This document shows positions 19,423-28,466 of a DNA stretch of 64,000 nt, piece by piece (within the stretch, counting starts at the first letter, position 1; every line of letters begins with the position of its first letter). The notes beneath the pieces are model-generated. The model had not been told where the DNA came from, did no database searches, and worked only from the letters and a program-made list of their open reading frames with translations. This stretch comes from Paraburkholderia saeva (GTDB lineage Bacteria > Pseudomonadota > Gammaproteobacteria > Burkholderiales > Burkholderiaceae): contig NZ_CAJQZC010000002.1 of NCBI RefSeq assembly GCF_907164555.1, forward strand, positions 310,001 to 374,000, read 5' to 3'. A program made the translations under genes and the position numbers.

Positions 19423-20442
19423 ATGACCCGCCGCATTTCCTCGAGAGACCCCTCGCCTGCCCGCGCAGCGCCTGCATCTCCGCTGCAGGGCGCGAAGCCG
19501 GTCGTCGCCGTCATCGCGTTCGACCGGATCAGTCCATTCCATCTTTCGGTCCCTTGCGTCGTGTTCGGCGAAGACCGCGCCGAGGGCGGCGTGGCGTTCG
19601 ACTTTCGCGTCTGCGCCGCCGAGCCCGGCACGTTGTCCACGACCGCGGGGTTTTCGATCGACGCGACGCACGGCCTCGACGCGCTCGCCGATGCCGGCAC
19701 GATCATCGTGCCGAGCTGGCGCGACCCGGACGAACCACCGCCAGCCGCACTGCTCGACGCGTTGCGAGCTGCGCACGCGCGCGGCGCGCAGCTGGTCGGC
19801 CTGTGTCTTGGCGCGTTCGTGCTCGCGGCCGCCGGCTTACTCGACGGACGACCCGCCACGACACACTGGGCATGGGCCGACGACTTCGCGCGGCGCTACC
19901 CGAAGGTGAAACTCGACGCGAACGTCCTCTATATCGACGACGGAGACGTGCTGACCTCCGCCGGCACCGCCGCGGGACTCGACTGCTGTCTGCACGTACT
20001 GCGCAAACGGTTCGGCGCACAGGCGGCAAGCTATGTCGCGCGCCGGCTGGTCGTGCCGCCGCATCGTCAGGGTAGTCAGGCGCAGTACGTCGAGCAGCCC
20101 GTTCCGGAAAACAGGCACGGCAACCGTCTGTCGGGCCTCCTCGACTGGGTCTGCAGCAACCTCGACACGCCGCATACGCTCGACTCGCTCGCACAACGCG
20201 CACTGATGAGCCGCCGCACGTTCACGCGACGCTTTCGCGAAGCGACCGGCACGACCGTCGGCGCGTGGCTGCTCGCGCAGCGCCTCGCGCGGGCGCAGCA
20301 ACTACTGGAGACGTCGGATCAGTCTGTGGATGCGATTGCCGGCAGCGCGGGCTTCGGCTCGACGGCTTCGTTGCGCCAGCATTTCGCCGAGGCGTTCAGT
20401 ACTTCGCCATCGGCGTACCGGCGGGAGTTTCGCGGGGTGTGA
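19423..20442 (+). CDS. GlxA-family (DJ-1/PfpI + AraC) transcriptional regulator
   Basis: This 339-residue regulator resembles FtrA. The N-terminal DJ-1/PfpI-like domain (about residues 25-195) carries the LVGLCLGAFVLAAAGLLDG elbow with Cys. The C-terminal AraC helix-turn-helix domain (about 230-330) contains MSRRTFTRRFREATG and the second helix region AGFGSTASLRQHF. The start at 19423 has GGAAG 7 nt upstream. It is transcribed away from the cysteine hydrolase gene, with 227 nt between them, which suggests it activates that gene. Confidence 0.88.
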   Translation: MTRRISSRDPSPARAAPASPLQGAKPVVAVIAFDRISPFHLSVPCVVFGEDRAEGGVAFDFRVCAAEPGTLSTTAGFSIDATHGLDALADAGTIIVPSWRDPDEPPPAALLDALRAAHARGAQLVGLCLGAFVLAAAGLLDGRPATTHWAWADDFARRYPKVKLDANVLYIDDGDVLTSAGTAAGLDCCLHVLRKRFGAQAASYVARRLVVPPHRQGSQAQYVEQPVPENRHGNRLSGLLDWVCSNLDTPHTLDSLAQRALMSRRTFTRRFREATGTTVGAWLLAQRLARAQQLLETSDQSVDAIAGSAGFGSTASLRQHFAEAFSTSPSAYRREFRGV

Positions 20443-20561
20443 GCAACGCGTGAGCGGCATACGAGCACGCGGAAATCAGACGAGAGGCGCAGCCCGTCGC
20501 GACAGATCGAAATGCGGGCGCCAAGCGGGCGGCCTCGCAACCGCCGCCACGCGCGAAACGG

Positions 20562-21308
20562 CTAGTTCTGGCTGAACCACCGTGCCAGATACAGCAGCAC
20601 CGCGACGAAAAAGATCATCCCCGCCCATGCCCAGTTCGGCACGGCATGCGGGTCATGCTCATGTTGATGCGCGCGCGCACCGAGTATCGTGCTCGCCGCG
20701 CGCCCGGTCAGCGCGCCACCGTGGTCGTGCGGGCGCGCGCGCCGCGCGAGCGCGCTCAGATTGACCGGCCGCAGGAACACATGCTGACGCCGCGCCGGCG
20801 TGCCGTGCACGCGGTTCGGTTTCATCCCGTGCTTGGCCTGCACGACTTCGCAGAACTCGGTGAAAAACGTGTCCGCGAGGTCGTGCAACGCGTTCTCGAT
20901 CTGCCGCGCGGGCAACTGCGAGAGCGGCCCGGTGAGCGTCGCCCAGACCGAATAGTCGATGCGTGTGTGAGGATGTTTCGCGCCGCCGAGCCAGTGGTCG
21001 TCGGCGCGCAACCGCACTTCCATCTGCCCGCGCAGCGCACCGACGCCCTCAGCGCGCGCCTTGAAGTTGAGCATCCGGTGCATGGTTTCCGGTTCGACGC
21101 CGTCCGGGCTGACGATATGCGCGCGCACGTCGTAATGCGCGCGCAGCGGGCCGAGCGGCACGGTCATCGTCAGCGCATATTCGCCACCGGGCAGGCGCGC
21201 GAACGACTCGCAGTTATCGAGGCTCGCACGCAGCAGCGCGAGGTCCTGTAACGCTTCCCACACATCCGATGGTGCAAGCGGAATCCGCAACGCGTCGTTC
21301 AGTTCCAT
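20562..21308 (-). CDS. CoxG/SRPBCC-family protein with C-terminal membrane anchor
   Basis: The 248-residue protein has an N-terminal CoxG-like START/SRPBCC domain (about 1-150; MELNDALRIPLAPSDVWEAL is typical). A basic linker follows, then a single C-terminal membrane helix (WAWAGMIFFVAVLLYLARWF). CoxG proteins recruit CO dehydrogenase or molybdenum hydroxylases to the membrane. No such hydroxylase genes are seen in the window, so the partner is unknown. Confidence 0.83.
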   Translation of the reverse strand: MELNDALRIPLAPSDVWEALQDLALLRASLDNCESFARLPGGEYALTMTVPLGPLRAHYDVRAHIVSPDGVEPETMHRMLNFKARAEGVGALRGQMEVRLRADDHWLGGAKHPHTRIDYSVWATLTGPLSQLPARQIENALHDLADTFFTEFCEVVQAKHGMKPNRVHGTPARRQHVFLRPVNLSALARRARPHDHGGALTGRAASTILGARAHQHEHDPHAVPNWAWAGMIFFVAVLLYLARWFSQN

Positions 21309-21340
21309 GACGGCCTCCCCATAAGCCTCTCACCGCGCGA

Positions 21341-21799
21341 TCAGGAGGTCTGATCGATGCGGTCCACCTTCGATGTGTAAAACGCCAGATAACCCTTGAT
21401 CTGCTGGACGGTCTCGATGGGCGTCTCGTATGTCCATACGGCGTTTTCGACGACGCCTTCTTCGGTCAGCAGATGATAGTAGGACGCCTCGCCCTTGAAC
21501 GGACATCGGGAGGTGTGCGCGGAACGTTCGAGCCGCGCCATGTTGACGTCGGCACGCGGAAAATAGAACACGTCCGGAAGGCCGGTTTCAGAGACGGTCA
21601 GCGCCGCCTGCGTATCGGCCACCGTCACGCCAAGATGGATGACCCGTACGCGGTGCCGGTTCGTGTTGACGTCCACGCGATGACCGCCGCCCTGGCTGCC
21701 ATGCTCCGTGCACGGCGTGCCCACGGTCCGGTCTGACGGGTTGCCGGTAGCGTCGTCCGGGTTGGGACTTGCGTTGCCTGCCGGGGCGTCGTGCGTCAT
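21341..21799 (-). CDS. DUF427 domain protein
   Basis: This 152-residue protein has a DUF427 domain over the C-terminal 100 residues. The hallmark runs are PDVFYFPRADV, then CPFKGEASYYH and AVWTYETP. The first 45 residues are polar and probably disordered. Function is unknown. It lies 32 nt from the CoxG gene on the same strand, so the two may be co-transcribed. Confidence 0.82.
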   Translation of the reverse strand: MTHDAPAGNASPNPDDATGNPSDRTVGTPCTEHGSQGGGHRVDVNTNRHRVRVIHLGVTVADTQAALTVSETGLPDVFYFPRADVNMARLERSAHTSRCPFKGEASYYHLLTEEGVVENAVWTYETPIETVQQIKGYLAFYTSKVDRIDQTS

Positions 21800-21901
21800 G
21801 TCCAGCTCCGAGGTGCGGTGGAAACCCGCGCGACGGCACGACGGCTATCCGCCGCCGATCCGCTTGCCGCGCGTGCGCTTTCCGGCAGGCTGCGCGGCTT
21901 C

Positions 21902-21934
21902 AAAACAGAAAAGCCACGGGCGTGCCCGTGGCTT
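21902..21934 (-). terminator. Terminator downstream of the small periplasmic protein gene
   Basis: An 11-bp perfect stem, AAGCCACGGGC with GCCCGTGGCTT, is followed on the minus strand by TTCTGTTTTG. The T-rich side points to termination of the minus-strand gene ending at 22027. Confidence 0.8.
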
Positions 21935-22026
21935 CATTATCGGCGAAACTTTGCCGGCTTGCGCGGCCTTTACGTTTCCTGGCGCACCTGAAAGCAACGC
22001 TTGTGCGGCGCAGCAGAAGCCTGCCG

Positions 22027-22521
22027 TTATTGCGTGTTCCAGTAGAACGCGGTGCGCGCCGTGCCCTTGCCCGTCACGGAAACCGCCTTGCTCTGTTCGA
22101 GATCCTTGTAGGTGGCATGGACCGTATAGTGGCCAGGGCGCAGCTTGACCAGCATGTAAGGGCCGCGCGACTTCGTGTTCAGCACATCGGCGCCGTGCGC
22201 GTCGACCACTTTCACCGCGACATCCGCGAGGAAGTCGGCGCCGGGACCCGTGAAGCGCAACGAAAGCGGCCACTGGCTTTGCGCCGCCTGCAACGCCTTC
22301 GATTCATCCAGACCGACGCCGCCCGAGGTGTACGACACGTCGCCCTGCTGCTGGACCTGCGGCAGGCCGCCGCCGTTCGCGTTGCCGGCACTGGTGGTGT
22401 CGGTTGTGGTGCCGCCGGTGGTGTCGCTTGCCTGTGCGAACGCGCTGGCTGCAGTGCCGAGCGCGAGAGCCGCAGCGACCGCCGCGGCAAGCATTCTTCG
22501 TTGAGTATCCTGCGTTTTCAT
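22027..22521 (-). CDS. Periplasmic carboxypeptidase-regulatory-like (beta-sandwich) protein
   Basis: This 164-residue protein has a Sec signal peptide (AVAAALALGTAASAFAQA). A Thr/Gly/Asn-rich linker follows, then a C-terminal beta-sandwich domain with the pattern GPYMLVKLRPGHYTVHATYKD, usual in carboxypeptidase-regulatory-like folds. The ATG at 22521 has AGGAG 8 nt upstream; a second ATG two codons earlier is too close to that site. No enzyme motif is visible. It lies downstream of the HtrA gene on the same strand, so an envelope-stress role is possible but unproven. Confidence 0.75.
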   Translation of the reverse strand: MKTQDTQRRMLAAAVAAALALGTAASAFAQASDTTGGTTTDTTSAGNANGGGLPQVQQQGDVSYTSGGVGLDESKALQAAQSQWPLSLRFTGPGADFLADVAVKVVDAHGADVLNTKSRGPYMLVKLRPGHYTVHATYKDLEQSKAVSVTGKGTARTAFYWNTQ

Positions 22522-22621
22522 GTGCATCGCTCCTGTGTACGGTTCGTGCTGAAAACGATGGGCTGCAAGCTCCATGCCCGGAGGCGCGGAAGCGCACGTG
22601 GAATGCCGCAGCCCTGATGTA

Positions 22622-22660
22622 GCTGCGGCCCGCCGGTCCGAAGGACCAGCGGGCCGCAGC
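22622..22660. terminator. Strong stem-loop downstream of the HtrA gene
   Basis: GCTGCGGCCCGC pairs with GCGGGCCGCAGC, with a further GGTCC/GGACC pair and a GAA loop. No T-tract follows on either strand, so it may stabilise the 3' end or attenuate read-through more than terminate fully. Confidence 0.6.
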
Positions 22661-22693
22661 GCCGGAGACAGACCGGCGACGGTACTTCTTACA

Positions 22694-24199
22694 TCAGCCG
22701 AGGTCGACCGGTACAAAGATCTGCGCATCGTCGCGCTGGATCAGCAGCGCGATGCTGTTGCCGGCTTTCTTCACCATCTGCTTCAACTGGTCGACGCTCG
22801 TCACCGGGTTGCCGTTGACCGCGAGAATCACGTCACCCGGCTGGACACCAGCGCTTGCGGCGGGACCGTCCGCCTGCTGCACCAGCAGACCGTGCGTCAG
22901 CGACGTGCCGCTCTTTTCCTGCGGTGTGAGCGGGCGCACCGCCACACCCAGACGCCCCTGGTCCTGCGCCGGCGTCTCCGCCGATGCCGCCTTCGCGTCC
23001 GACAGCGCGCCAATCGTCACCTTCACGTCCTTTGACGCCTTGTCGCGCCATACCTGCACATTGGCAACGGTGCCCGGCTTCAGGCCCGCGACCTGCGAAG
23101 GCAGATCCGCGGAATCCGCCACCGGCGTGCCGTTGACCGACAGGATCACGTCGCCGGGCTGAAGGCCGGCCTTCGCGGCCGGACCGCTCGCGTCGACCGA
23201 ACTCACCAGCGCGCCTTGCGGCGTCTTCATCCCGAAAGAATCGGCGAGCGTCTGGTTCATCGACTGCACTGCGACGCCGAGGCGTCCGCGGCTCACATGG
23301 CCGGTGGTCACGAGGTCGTCCTTGACCTTGATCGCCTCGTTGATCGGGATCGCGAACGACAGCCCCTGGAAGCCGCCCGTCTGCGAATAGATCATCGAGT
23401 TGATGCCGATCACTTCGCCTTGCAGGTTAAAGAGCGGACCGCCCGAGTTGCCCGGGTTCACCGGCACGTCGGTCTGGATGAACGGCGTGTAGTTTTCGTT
23501 CGGCAGCGAGCGCGATTTGGCGCTGATGATGCCCGAGGTCACCGTGTTGTCGAAGCCGTACGGCGAGCCGATCGCGACCACCCACTGGCCGACCTTGCTC
23601 TGACGCGGATCGCCGATCTTCACCGTCGGGAGATTGCCCGCGTCGATCTTCAGCACGGCGACATCCGACTGCTTGTCCGCACCGACGACCTTCGCCTTGA
23701 ACTCCCGCTTGTCGGTCAGCTTGACGGTGACGACGTTTGCGCCGTCCACGACGTGCGCGTTGGTCAGGATGTAGCCGTCGCTGCTGACGATGAAGCCTGA
23801 ACCGAGGCTTGCGCTCGGTGCGTCGGGCTGGTCGTCGCCACCTGCGCCCGGACCGCCAGGGCCGCCCGGCATGCCGCCAAAGAAGTGCTTGTAGAACTGG
23901 TAGAACGGATCGGACGGATCGATCGGCAGCTGGCCGGCGTTACCGCCGCCGCGCTGCGCGACGTTCTTCACGACATGCTTCGCGCTGATGTTGACGACGG
24001 CCGGGCCGTACGTTTCCACGAGCCCGGAGAAATCCGGCACGCCGGTTTTGGCGGCCGCTTCGGCAGGCATCATCGCAGCCTGCGCCGGTGCGATGACTTC
24101 AGGCGGCGCCACGTTCCGGTGACCGGCCACATAACCCGCCGACAGTGCGACTGCGACCGCCACGGCGGCGGCGCTACGTTTGAGGGTCTTCGCTTGCAT
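22694..24199 (-). CDS. degP: Do/HtrA-family periplasmic serine endoprotease
   Basis: This 501-residue DegP/MucD-type protease has a signal-anchor N-terminus (AAAVAVAVALSAGYVAG). The trypsin-like domain has His in LTNAHVVDG, Asp in SDVAVLKID and Ser in NPGNSGGPLF. Two PDZ domains follow (about 290-380 and 400-495), both with QPGDVILSVNG-like motifs. It degrades or refolds damaged envelope proteins. A PmrA-like direct repeat lies 58-74 nt upstream of its start, and a response regulator/kinase pair is encoded just beyond, suggesting direct two-component control. Confidence 0.93.
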   Translation of the reverse strand: MQAKTLKRSAAAVAVAVALSAGYVAGHRNVAPPEVIAPAQAAMMPAEAAAKTGVPDFSGLVETYGPAVVNISAKHVVKNVAQRGGGNAGQLPIDPSDPFYQFYKHFFGGMPGGPGGPGAGGDDQPDAPSASLGSGFIVSSDGYILTNAHVVDGANVVTVKLTDKREFKAKVVGADKQSDVAVLKIDAGNLPTVKIGDPRQSKVGQWVVAIGSPYGFDNTVTSGIISAKSRSLPNENYTPFIQTDVPVNPGNSGGPLFNLQGEVIGINSMIYSQTGGFQGLSFAIPINEAIKVKDDLVTTGHVSRGRLGVAVQSMNQTLADSFGMKTPQGALVSSVDASGPAAKAGLQPGDVILSVNGTPVADSADLPSQVAGLKPGTVANVQVWRDKASKDVKVTIGALSDAKAASAETPAQDQGRLGVAVRPLTPQEKSGTSLTHGLLVQQADGPAASAGVQPGDVILAVNGNPVTSVDQLKQMVKKAGNSIALLIQRDDAQIFVPVDLG

Positions 24200-24256
24200 C
24201 GTGTACTCCTGACAAAGAGGTGCGCTTCAGAATGATTCGAAGCGTACGCGGCGTCA

Positions 24257-24273
24257 CTTAAAAGAGTCTTAAG
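24257..24273 (-). promoter_or_regulatory. PmrA/QseB-like direct-repeat box upstream of the HtrA gene
   Basis: On the minus strand the sequence is CTTAAG-ACTCT-TTTAAG, fitting the YTTAAK-N5-YTTAAK pattern bound by PmrA/BasR/QseB-class regulators. It lies 58-74 nt upstream of the HtrA start and just after the 3' end of the sensor kinase gene. The neighbouring regulator belongs to that class by sequence. Confidence 0.55.
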
Positions 24274-24330
24274 TGGAAAAAAGCCGCGCAACCCTTTCTG
24301 TCAGGGGTTCCCGCGATCCGGACGGGCCCG

Positions 24331-25632
24331 TCAGAACCGCACTGTCACGAGCAGGCCGCCAGAAGCCGATTCGCCGAGCGTGACATCCGCATGATGCTGT
24401 AGCGCGATGCGCTTCACGATCGCAAGCCCCAGCCCGCTACCCGCGATATCGCTGCGTACACGATTTACACCGGCGCCCGCGCGGTAAAAACGGTCAAAGA
24501 CGCGCTCGCGCTCTTCGACGGGAATGCCCGGACCCGTATCCGCGATCCGCACGATGGGACGCCCTTCTTCGACCTTCAGGCTCACATCGATACGGCCGCC
24601 TTCCGGTGTGTATTTCGTTGCGTTATCGAGCAGGTTGTTGAGCATCACGCGCAGCGCTTCGGGTTCGCCGATCACCGTCGCCCGCGTGGTCGCCTCGATG
24701 CCGAGGTCGATGTTGCGCTGCTGCGCGAGCGGCGCGCGCGATGCCACGCATTCGTCGAGCATCGTGTGCAGATCGACGGCGACCGTCGCCGCGTGACCAT
24801 CGGGTTCCGCGCGGGCAAGCGCGAGCAGTTGTTCCGCGAGACGCGTCGCGCGCGTCACGCCGGCCTGCAGATCGACGAGCGCTTCCTGACGCGTTTCGTC
24901 GTCGCGCGCGCGGGCGACGAGCTGCGTCTGGATCTGCACGGCGGCAAGTGGCGTGCGCAGCTCATGTGCAGCGTCGGCGACGAACGCCTTCTGCGTATCG
25001 AGCGCGGCGGACAGGCGCGCGAGCAGCCCGTTGAGCGCACGCACGAGCGGCTGCACTTCGAGCGGCAGACGCTGGTCGGGCAGCGGGTCAAGCGCTTCGG
25101 GATGACGCGTATCGAGCGCACCCGCCACGCGACGCAACGGCTTCAGCCCGCGACCCACGACGACCCACACGGCCACGCCAAGCAGCGGCAGCAGCACGAT
25201 CAGCGGCCACAGCGTTCGCAGCGCGACGTTCGCGGCGAGCCGGTTGCGCACCGAGAGCGGCTGCGCAAGCTGCACGACGTTATCCCCGACGATCGCGCCG
25301 TACACGCGCCAGTCGCCCCGCTCGGTACGTTGTGTCGAAAAGCCGAGTTCCGCGTGCGGCGCAAGCGGTGCGCGCGGCGTCGAGTAGTACATCAGCACGC
25401 CGTTGCGATTCCAGATCTGCAGCACGATGCCTTCTTCGCCGGTGTCGCGCGAGCCGAGCACCTGCGAGAACGATTCGGACGGCAATGCACCGGCGATTTC
25501 CTGCAGCTGGTAATCGAAGAGTTCGTTCGCTTCGGCGAGTGCCTGACGATAGATGAGCCAGCCTGCGATGCACACGCCCGTGAGCACGATCGCGAGCAGC
25601 CAGAACAGTAATTGACGGCGAATCGAGCGCAT
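24331..25632 (-). CDS. Two-component sensor histidine kinase
   Basis: This is a 433-residue inner-membrane kinase. Helix 1 is WLLAIVLTGVCIAGWLIY, followed by a periplasmic sensor of about 125 residues, helix 2 (LWPLIVLLPLLGVAVWVVV) and a HAMP-like linker. The H-box is AHELRTPLAAVQ and the N-box is LNNLLDNATKYTPEGG. The G-boxes are DTGPGIP and GSGLGLAIV. The architecture matches QseC/PmrB kinases. The ATG at 25632 lies 4 nt beyond the response-regulator stop, so translation is coupled. The signal is unknown. Confidence 0.9.
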   Translation of the reverse strand: MRSIRRQLLFWLLAIVLTGVCIAGWLIYRQALAEANELFDYQLQEIAGALPSESFSQVLGSRDTGEEGIVLQIWNRNGVLMYYSTPRAPLAPHAELGFSTQRTERGDWRVYGAIVGDNVVQLAQPLSVRNRLAANVALRTLWPLIVLLPLLGVAVWVVVGRGLKPLRRVAGALDTRHPEALDPLPDQRLPLEVQPLVRALNGLLARLSAALDTQKAFVADAAHELRTPLAAVQIQTQLVARARDDETRQEALVDLQAGVTRATRLAEQLLALARAEPDGHAATVAVDLHTMLDECVASRAPLAQQRNIDLGIEATTRATVIGEPEALRVMLNNLLDNATKYTPEGGRIDVSLKVEEGRPIVRIADTGPGIPVEERERVFDRFYRAGAGVNRVRSDIAGSGLGLAIVKRIALQHHADVTLGESASGGLLVTVRF

Positions 25633-25636
25633 CAGT

Positions 25637-26299
25637 TCAGGTTTCCTTCGCAAGCATGTAGCCGAGGCCGCGCACGTTGCGGATCAGATCCGCGCCGAGC
25701 TTCTTGCGCAGCGCGTGAATGTAGACCTCGACGGTATTGCTGCCGATTTCCTCGCCCCATCCGTACATTTTTTCTTCGAGCTGGCTCTTCGACAGCACGG
25801 CGCCGGGTCGCGCGATCAGCGCTTCCAGCAGCGCGAATTCGCGCGCCGAAAGCGCAACCGGCGCACCTTCCAGCGTCACCTGATGCGAAGCCGGATCGAG
25901 CGTGAGCGCACCGTGACGGATCGTCGAATCGCTACGGCCCGACTGGCGGCGGATCAGCGCGCGCATCCGTGCGCCGAGTTCGTCGAGATCGAACGGCTTG
26001 ACGAGGTAGTCGTCCGCACCGGCATCGAGGCCCTTCACGCGATCGGCGATCGCATCGCGCGCCGTGACGATCAGCACCGGCAACGCGAGGCCGCGCGAGC
26101 GCATCGTGCGCAATACGTCGAGGCCGTCGCGCTTCGGCAGGCCGAGGTCGAGCAGCACGAGGTCGTAGGACTCGCCCGACACGGCCGTGAGCGCCGCTTC
26201 GCCGTCCTGCACCCAGTCGACGGCAAAACCCTCACCACGCAGCGCCTTGCGCACACCCTCCGCGATCATCCGGTCATCTTCGACAAGCAGTATCCGCAT
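25637..26299 (-). CDS. OmpR-family response regulator (PmrA/QseB class)
   Basis: This 220-residue regulator has a receiver domain (1-115; phosphoacceptor Asp in LVLLDLGLP near residue 51, acidic pair EDD at 7-9, Lys in YLVKPF). A winged-helix DNA-binding domain (125-218) ends VRGLGYMLAKET. It resembles BasR/PmrA and QseB. The ATG at 26299 has AGGA 8 nt upstream. Four 11-bp direct repeats lie just upstream and may be its own binding sites. Confidence 0.9.
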   Translation of the reverse strand: MRILLVEDDRMIAEGVRKALRGEGFAVDWVQDGEAALTAVSGESYDLVLLDLGLPKRDGLDVLRTMRSRGLALPVLIVTARDAIADRVKGLDAGADDYLVKPFDLDELGARMRALIRRQSGRSDSTIRHGALTLDPASHQVTLEGAPVALSAREFALLEALIARPGAVLSKSQLEEKMYGWGEEIGSNTVEVYIHALRKKLGADLIRNVRGLGYMLAKET

Positions 26300-26320
26300 G
26301 GCACCCGTCCTGACGTTTTC

Positions 26321-26364
26321 TGGTTCGGTCCTGATTCAGTCGTGGTTCGGTTCTGTTTCAGTCA
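26321..26364. repeat. Four tandem 11-bp direct repeats upstream of the response regulator gene
   Basis: TGGTTCGGTCC, TGATTCAGTCG, TGGTTCGGTTC and TGTTTCAGTCA follow each other without gaps, with consensus TGnTTCnGTYn. They start 22 nt upstream of the response regulator start codon. OmpR-family dimers bind direct repeats with an 11-bp period, so this may be an autoregulatory array. Slippage duplication of a 22-bp unit is an alternative. Confidence 0.6.
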
Positions 26365-26751
26365 CGGCTGTGAACCCGCATTCTATCTTTCGTCGCATGA
26401 GGTGAACCGCGAGCGATCATCGAGACCGCCCGATGCCAGCGTTTTCGCGCACCGTCACGGCTTGTCTCTACAATGAGCGCTTTTGCGCGACGCCGCGTGG
26501 TTCGCCGTGCATTTCGCTGTCTGGCCGCCCGCACGACGCGGCGCACAGCCTTACAAAAGCCCTGATCTCCGCTCTCTCGCATGACGACCGCTTTTCTCCT
26601 CAACGTTGCGCGCAGCCTTTCGGCGCGCCGTGCTTCATCCAGTGCTACCGCTACGTCATGCCGCCCGGGCACGGCGGACGCCCTGTCGCCTGCCGGCCGC
26701 CGTCACGTATCGCACGTCCCGGGCACGCTTCATACGCTCCGCGCGCAACGC

Positions 26752-28296
26752 ATGCCATTCACCTGCGCCGCCGTGCTCGCGCTGACGCTCGCGTGCGTGG
26801 CGGCACCCGCGCCGGCGTTCGCACGCGCGAAGAAGGTGAAGAACCCCGCCGTCAACGTCACGACGGTGCTGCCGCCAGCGGTCATGGCCGGGCTCGCGCG
26901 CGCGCACGTGCCACTCTCGTCGGTGAGCGTGGTGGTCGAGAAGATCGGCGACCGCACGCCGATCCTCGCGCTCAACGCGGGCAAACCGATGATGCCGGCC
27001 TCGACAATGAAGCTCGTCACGACCTACGCCGGGCTGTCGATTCTCGGGCCGGATTATCGCTGGCGCACCAGCGCTTTCGCCGACGGCACGATGGACGCCG
27101 GCGGCGTACTGCACGGCAATCTCTACATCCAGGGCACCGGCGACCCAAAGCTCGTGCCTGAAGAGCTGATCGATCTCGTGCAGAAGATCCGCAAGTCGGG
27201 CATCAATGGCATCGACGGCGCGCTGGTGCTCGACAAGCGGTTCTTCGATGTGTCGACCCGCGATCTGCCGCCCTTCGACGACGACACCACCGCGCCGTAC
27301 AACGTCGGTCCCGACCCGCTGCTGTATGCGTTCAAGTCGCTGTCGTTCGCGCTCTCGCCTTCGCCCGACGGCACCGTTGCCATCGACGTGCAGCCCGCGC
27401 TCGCGCAACTGCAGATCGCCAACCAGCTGCGCGCGACGAACGGCCCGTGCCGCGGCGACCTGACCGCCGTTACACCAACGGTGACGGCGATGCCGAACGG
27501 CATCGTCGACGCGACGTTCAGCGGCGACTTTCCGGTACGGTGCGGCGACCGCACGGTCAACGTGGCCGTGCTCGACCACACCGCGTTTTTCGCGGGCGGC
27601 TTCCTTGCGCTCTGGCAGCAAAGCGGCGGCACGTTCAGTGGCACGACGCGCGAAGGCGCCGTGCCGGTCACGGCAAAGCAGGTGGCTGTTCACCAGGGGC
27701 CGGTGCTCTCGGACATCGTTCGCGACATCAACAAGTTCAGCAACAACACGATGGCGCGCAACCTGTTCCTGACAATCGGCGCGGCGATCAGCAAGCCGCC
27801 CGCGACGCCGGAAAAATCCGTCGACGCCATCGACACGTTCATGCATCGCAGCGCACTGCCCACCGAATATCTGCAGCTCGAAAACGGCTCCGGCCTGTCA
27901 CGTGACGAGCATATCCCGGCGATCTCGATGGCGGACCTCCTCCAGTCGGCTAACGCGAGCCCGGTCGCACAGGTATTCGTCGATTCGCTGCCGATCGCCG
28001 GTGTCGACGGAACGATGCGCAACCGCCTGACGGGCCAGCCCGTCAACGGCAACGCGCACATCAAGACCGGCACGTTGCGCGACGTGCGTGCGATCGCGGG
28101 CTACGTGGCTTCTTCGGATGGCACGAGCTATGTCGTGGTGAGCTTCATCAACGATCCGCATGCCGAAGCCGCCCGCGCCGCGCATGACGCACTGCTTGAA
28201 TGGGTCTATCAGGGACCGTCTGTATCGATGTCGGATATTTCCGACGCGTCCCGTGCAAAGCCCAGGAAAAACCCGCATCCGCGCGGCGCGCATTGA
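26752..28296 (+). CDS. dacB: D-alanyl-D-alanine carboxypeptidase/endopeptidase (PBP4 type)
   Basis: This periplasmic penicillin-binding protein of about 514 residues belongs to the DacB class. The signal peptide ends at APAFARA. SxxK is in PASTMKL, SxN in NKFSNNTMARN and KTG in HIKTGTL, with the large inserted domain between the first two motifs. It trims or cleaves peptidoglycan cross-links. The start is uncertain: 26752 gives a clean signal peptide, but the frame is open back to an ATG at 26581. Neither start has a strong ribosome site. Confidence 0.88.
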   Translation: MPFTCAAVLALTLACVAAPAPAFARAKKVKNPAVNVTTVLPPAVMAGLARAHVPLSSVSVVVEKIGDRTPILALNAGKPMMPASTMKLVTTYAGLSILGPDYRWRTSAFADGTMDAGGVLHGNLYIQGTGDPKLVPEELIDLVQKIRKSGINGIDGALVLDKRFFDVSTRDLPPFDDDTTAPYNVGPDPLLYAFKSLSFALSPSPDGTVAIDVQPALAQLQIANQLRATNGPCRGDLTAVTPTVTAMPNGIVDATFSGDFPVRCGDRTVNVAVLDHTAFFAGGFLALWQQSGGTFSGTTREGAVPVTAKQVAVHQGPVLSDIVRDINKFSNNTMARNLFLTIGAAISKPPATPEKSVDAIDTFMHRSALPTEYLQLENGSGLSRDEHIPAISMADLLQSANASPVAQVFVDSLPIAGVDGTMRNRLTGQPVNGNAHIKTGTLRDVRAIAGYVASSDGTSYVVVSFINDPHAEAARAAHDALLEWVYQGPSVSMSDISDASRAKPRKNPHPRGAH

Positions 28297-28466
28297 GGAA
28301 TTCTTCTACGGAAGCCGTTCGTTCCCTACACGGGTAGCGTGTACGCTGTCGGACAATGTCAAAAAAGCGTGTTCAAACAGACGCATGAGGACATGCGTCG
28401 CGCGCCGCCCCGCGGCGTGCGATGCAATCAAACGACAACGACAGGTACAGCAATCATCCTGCAAGG

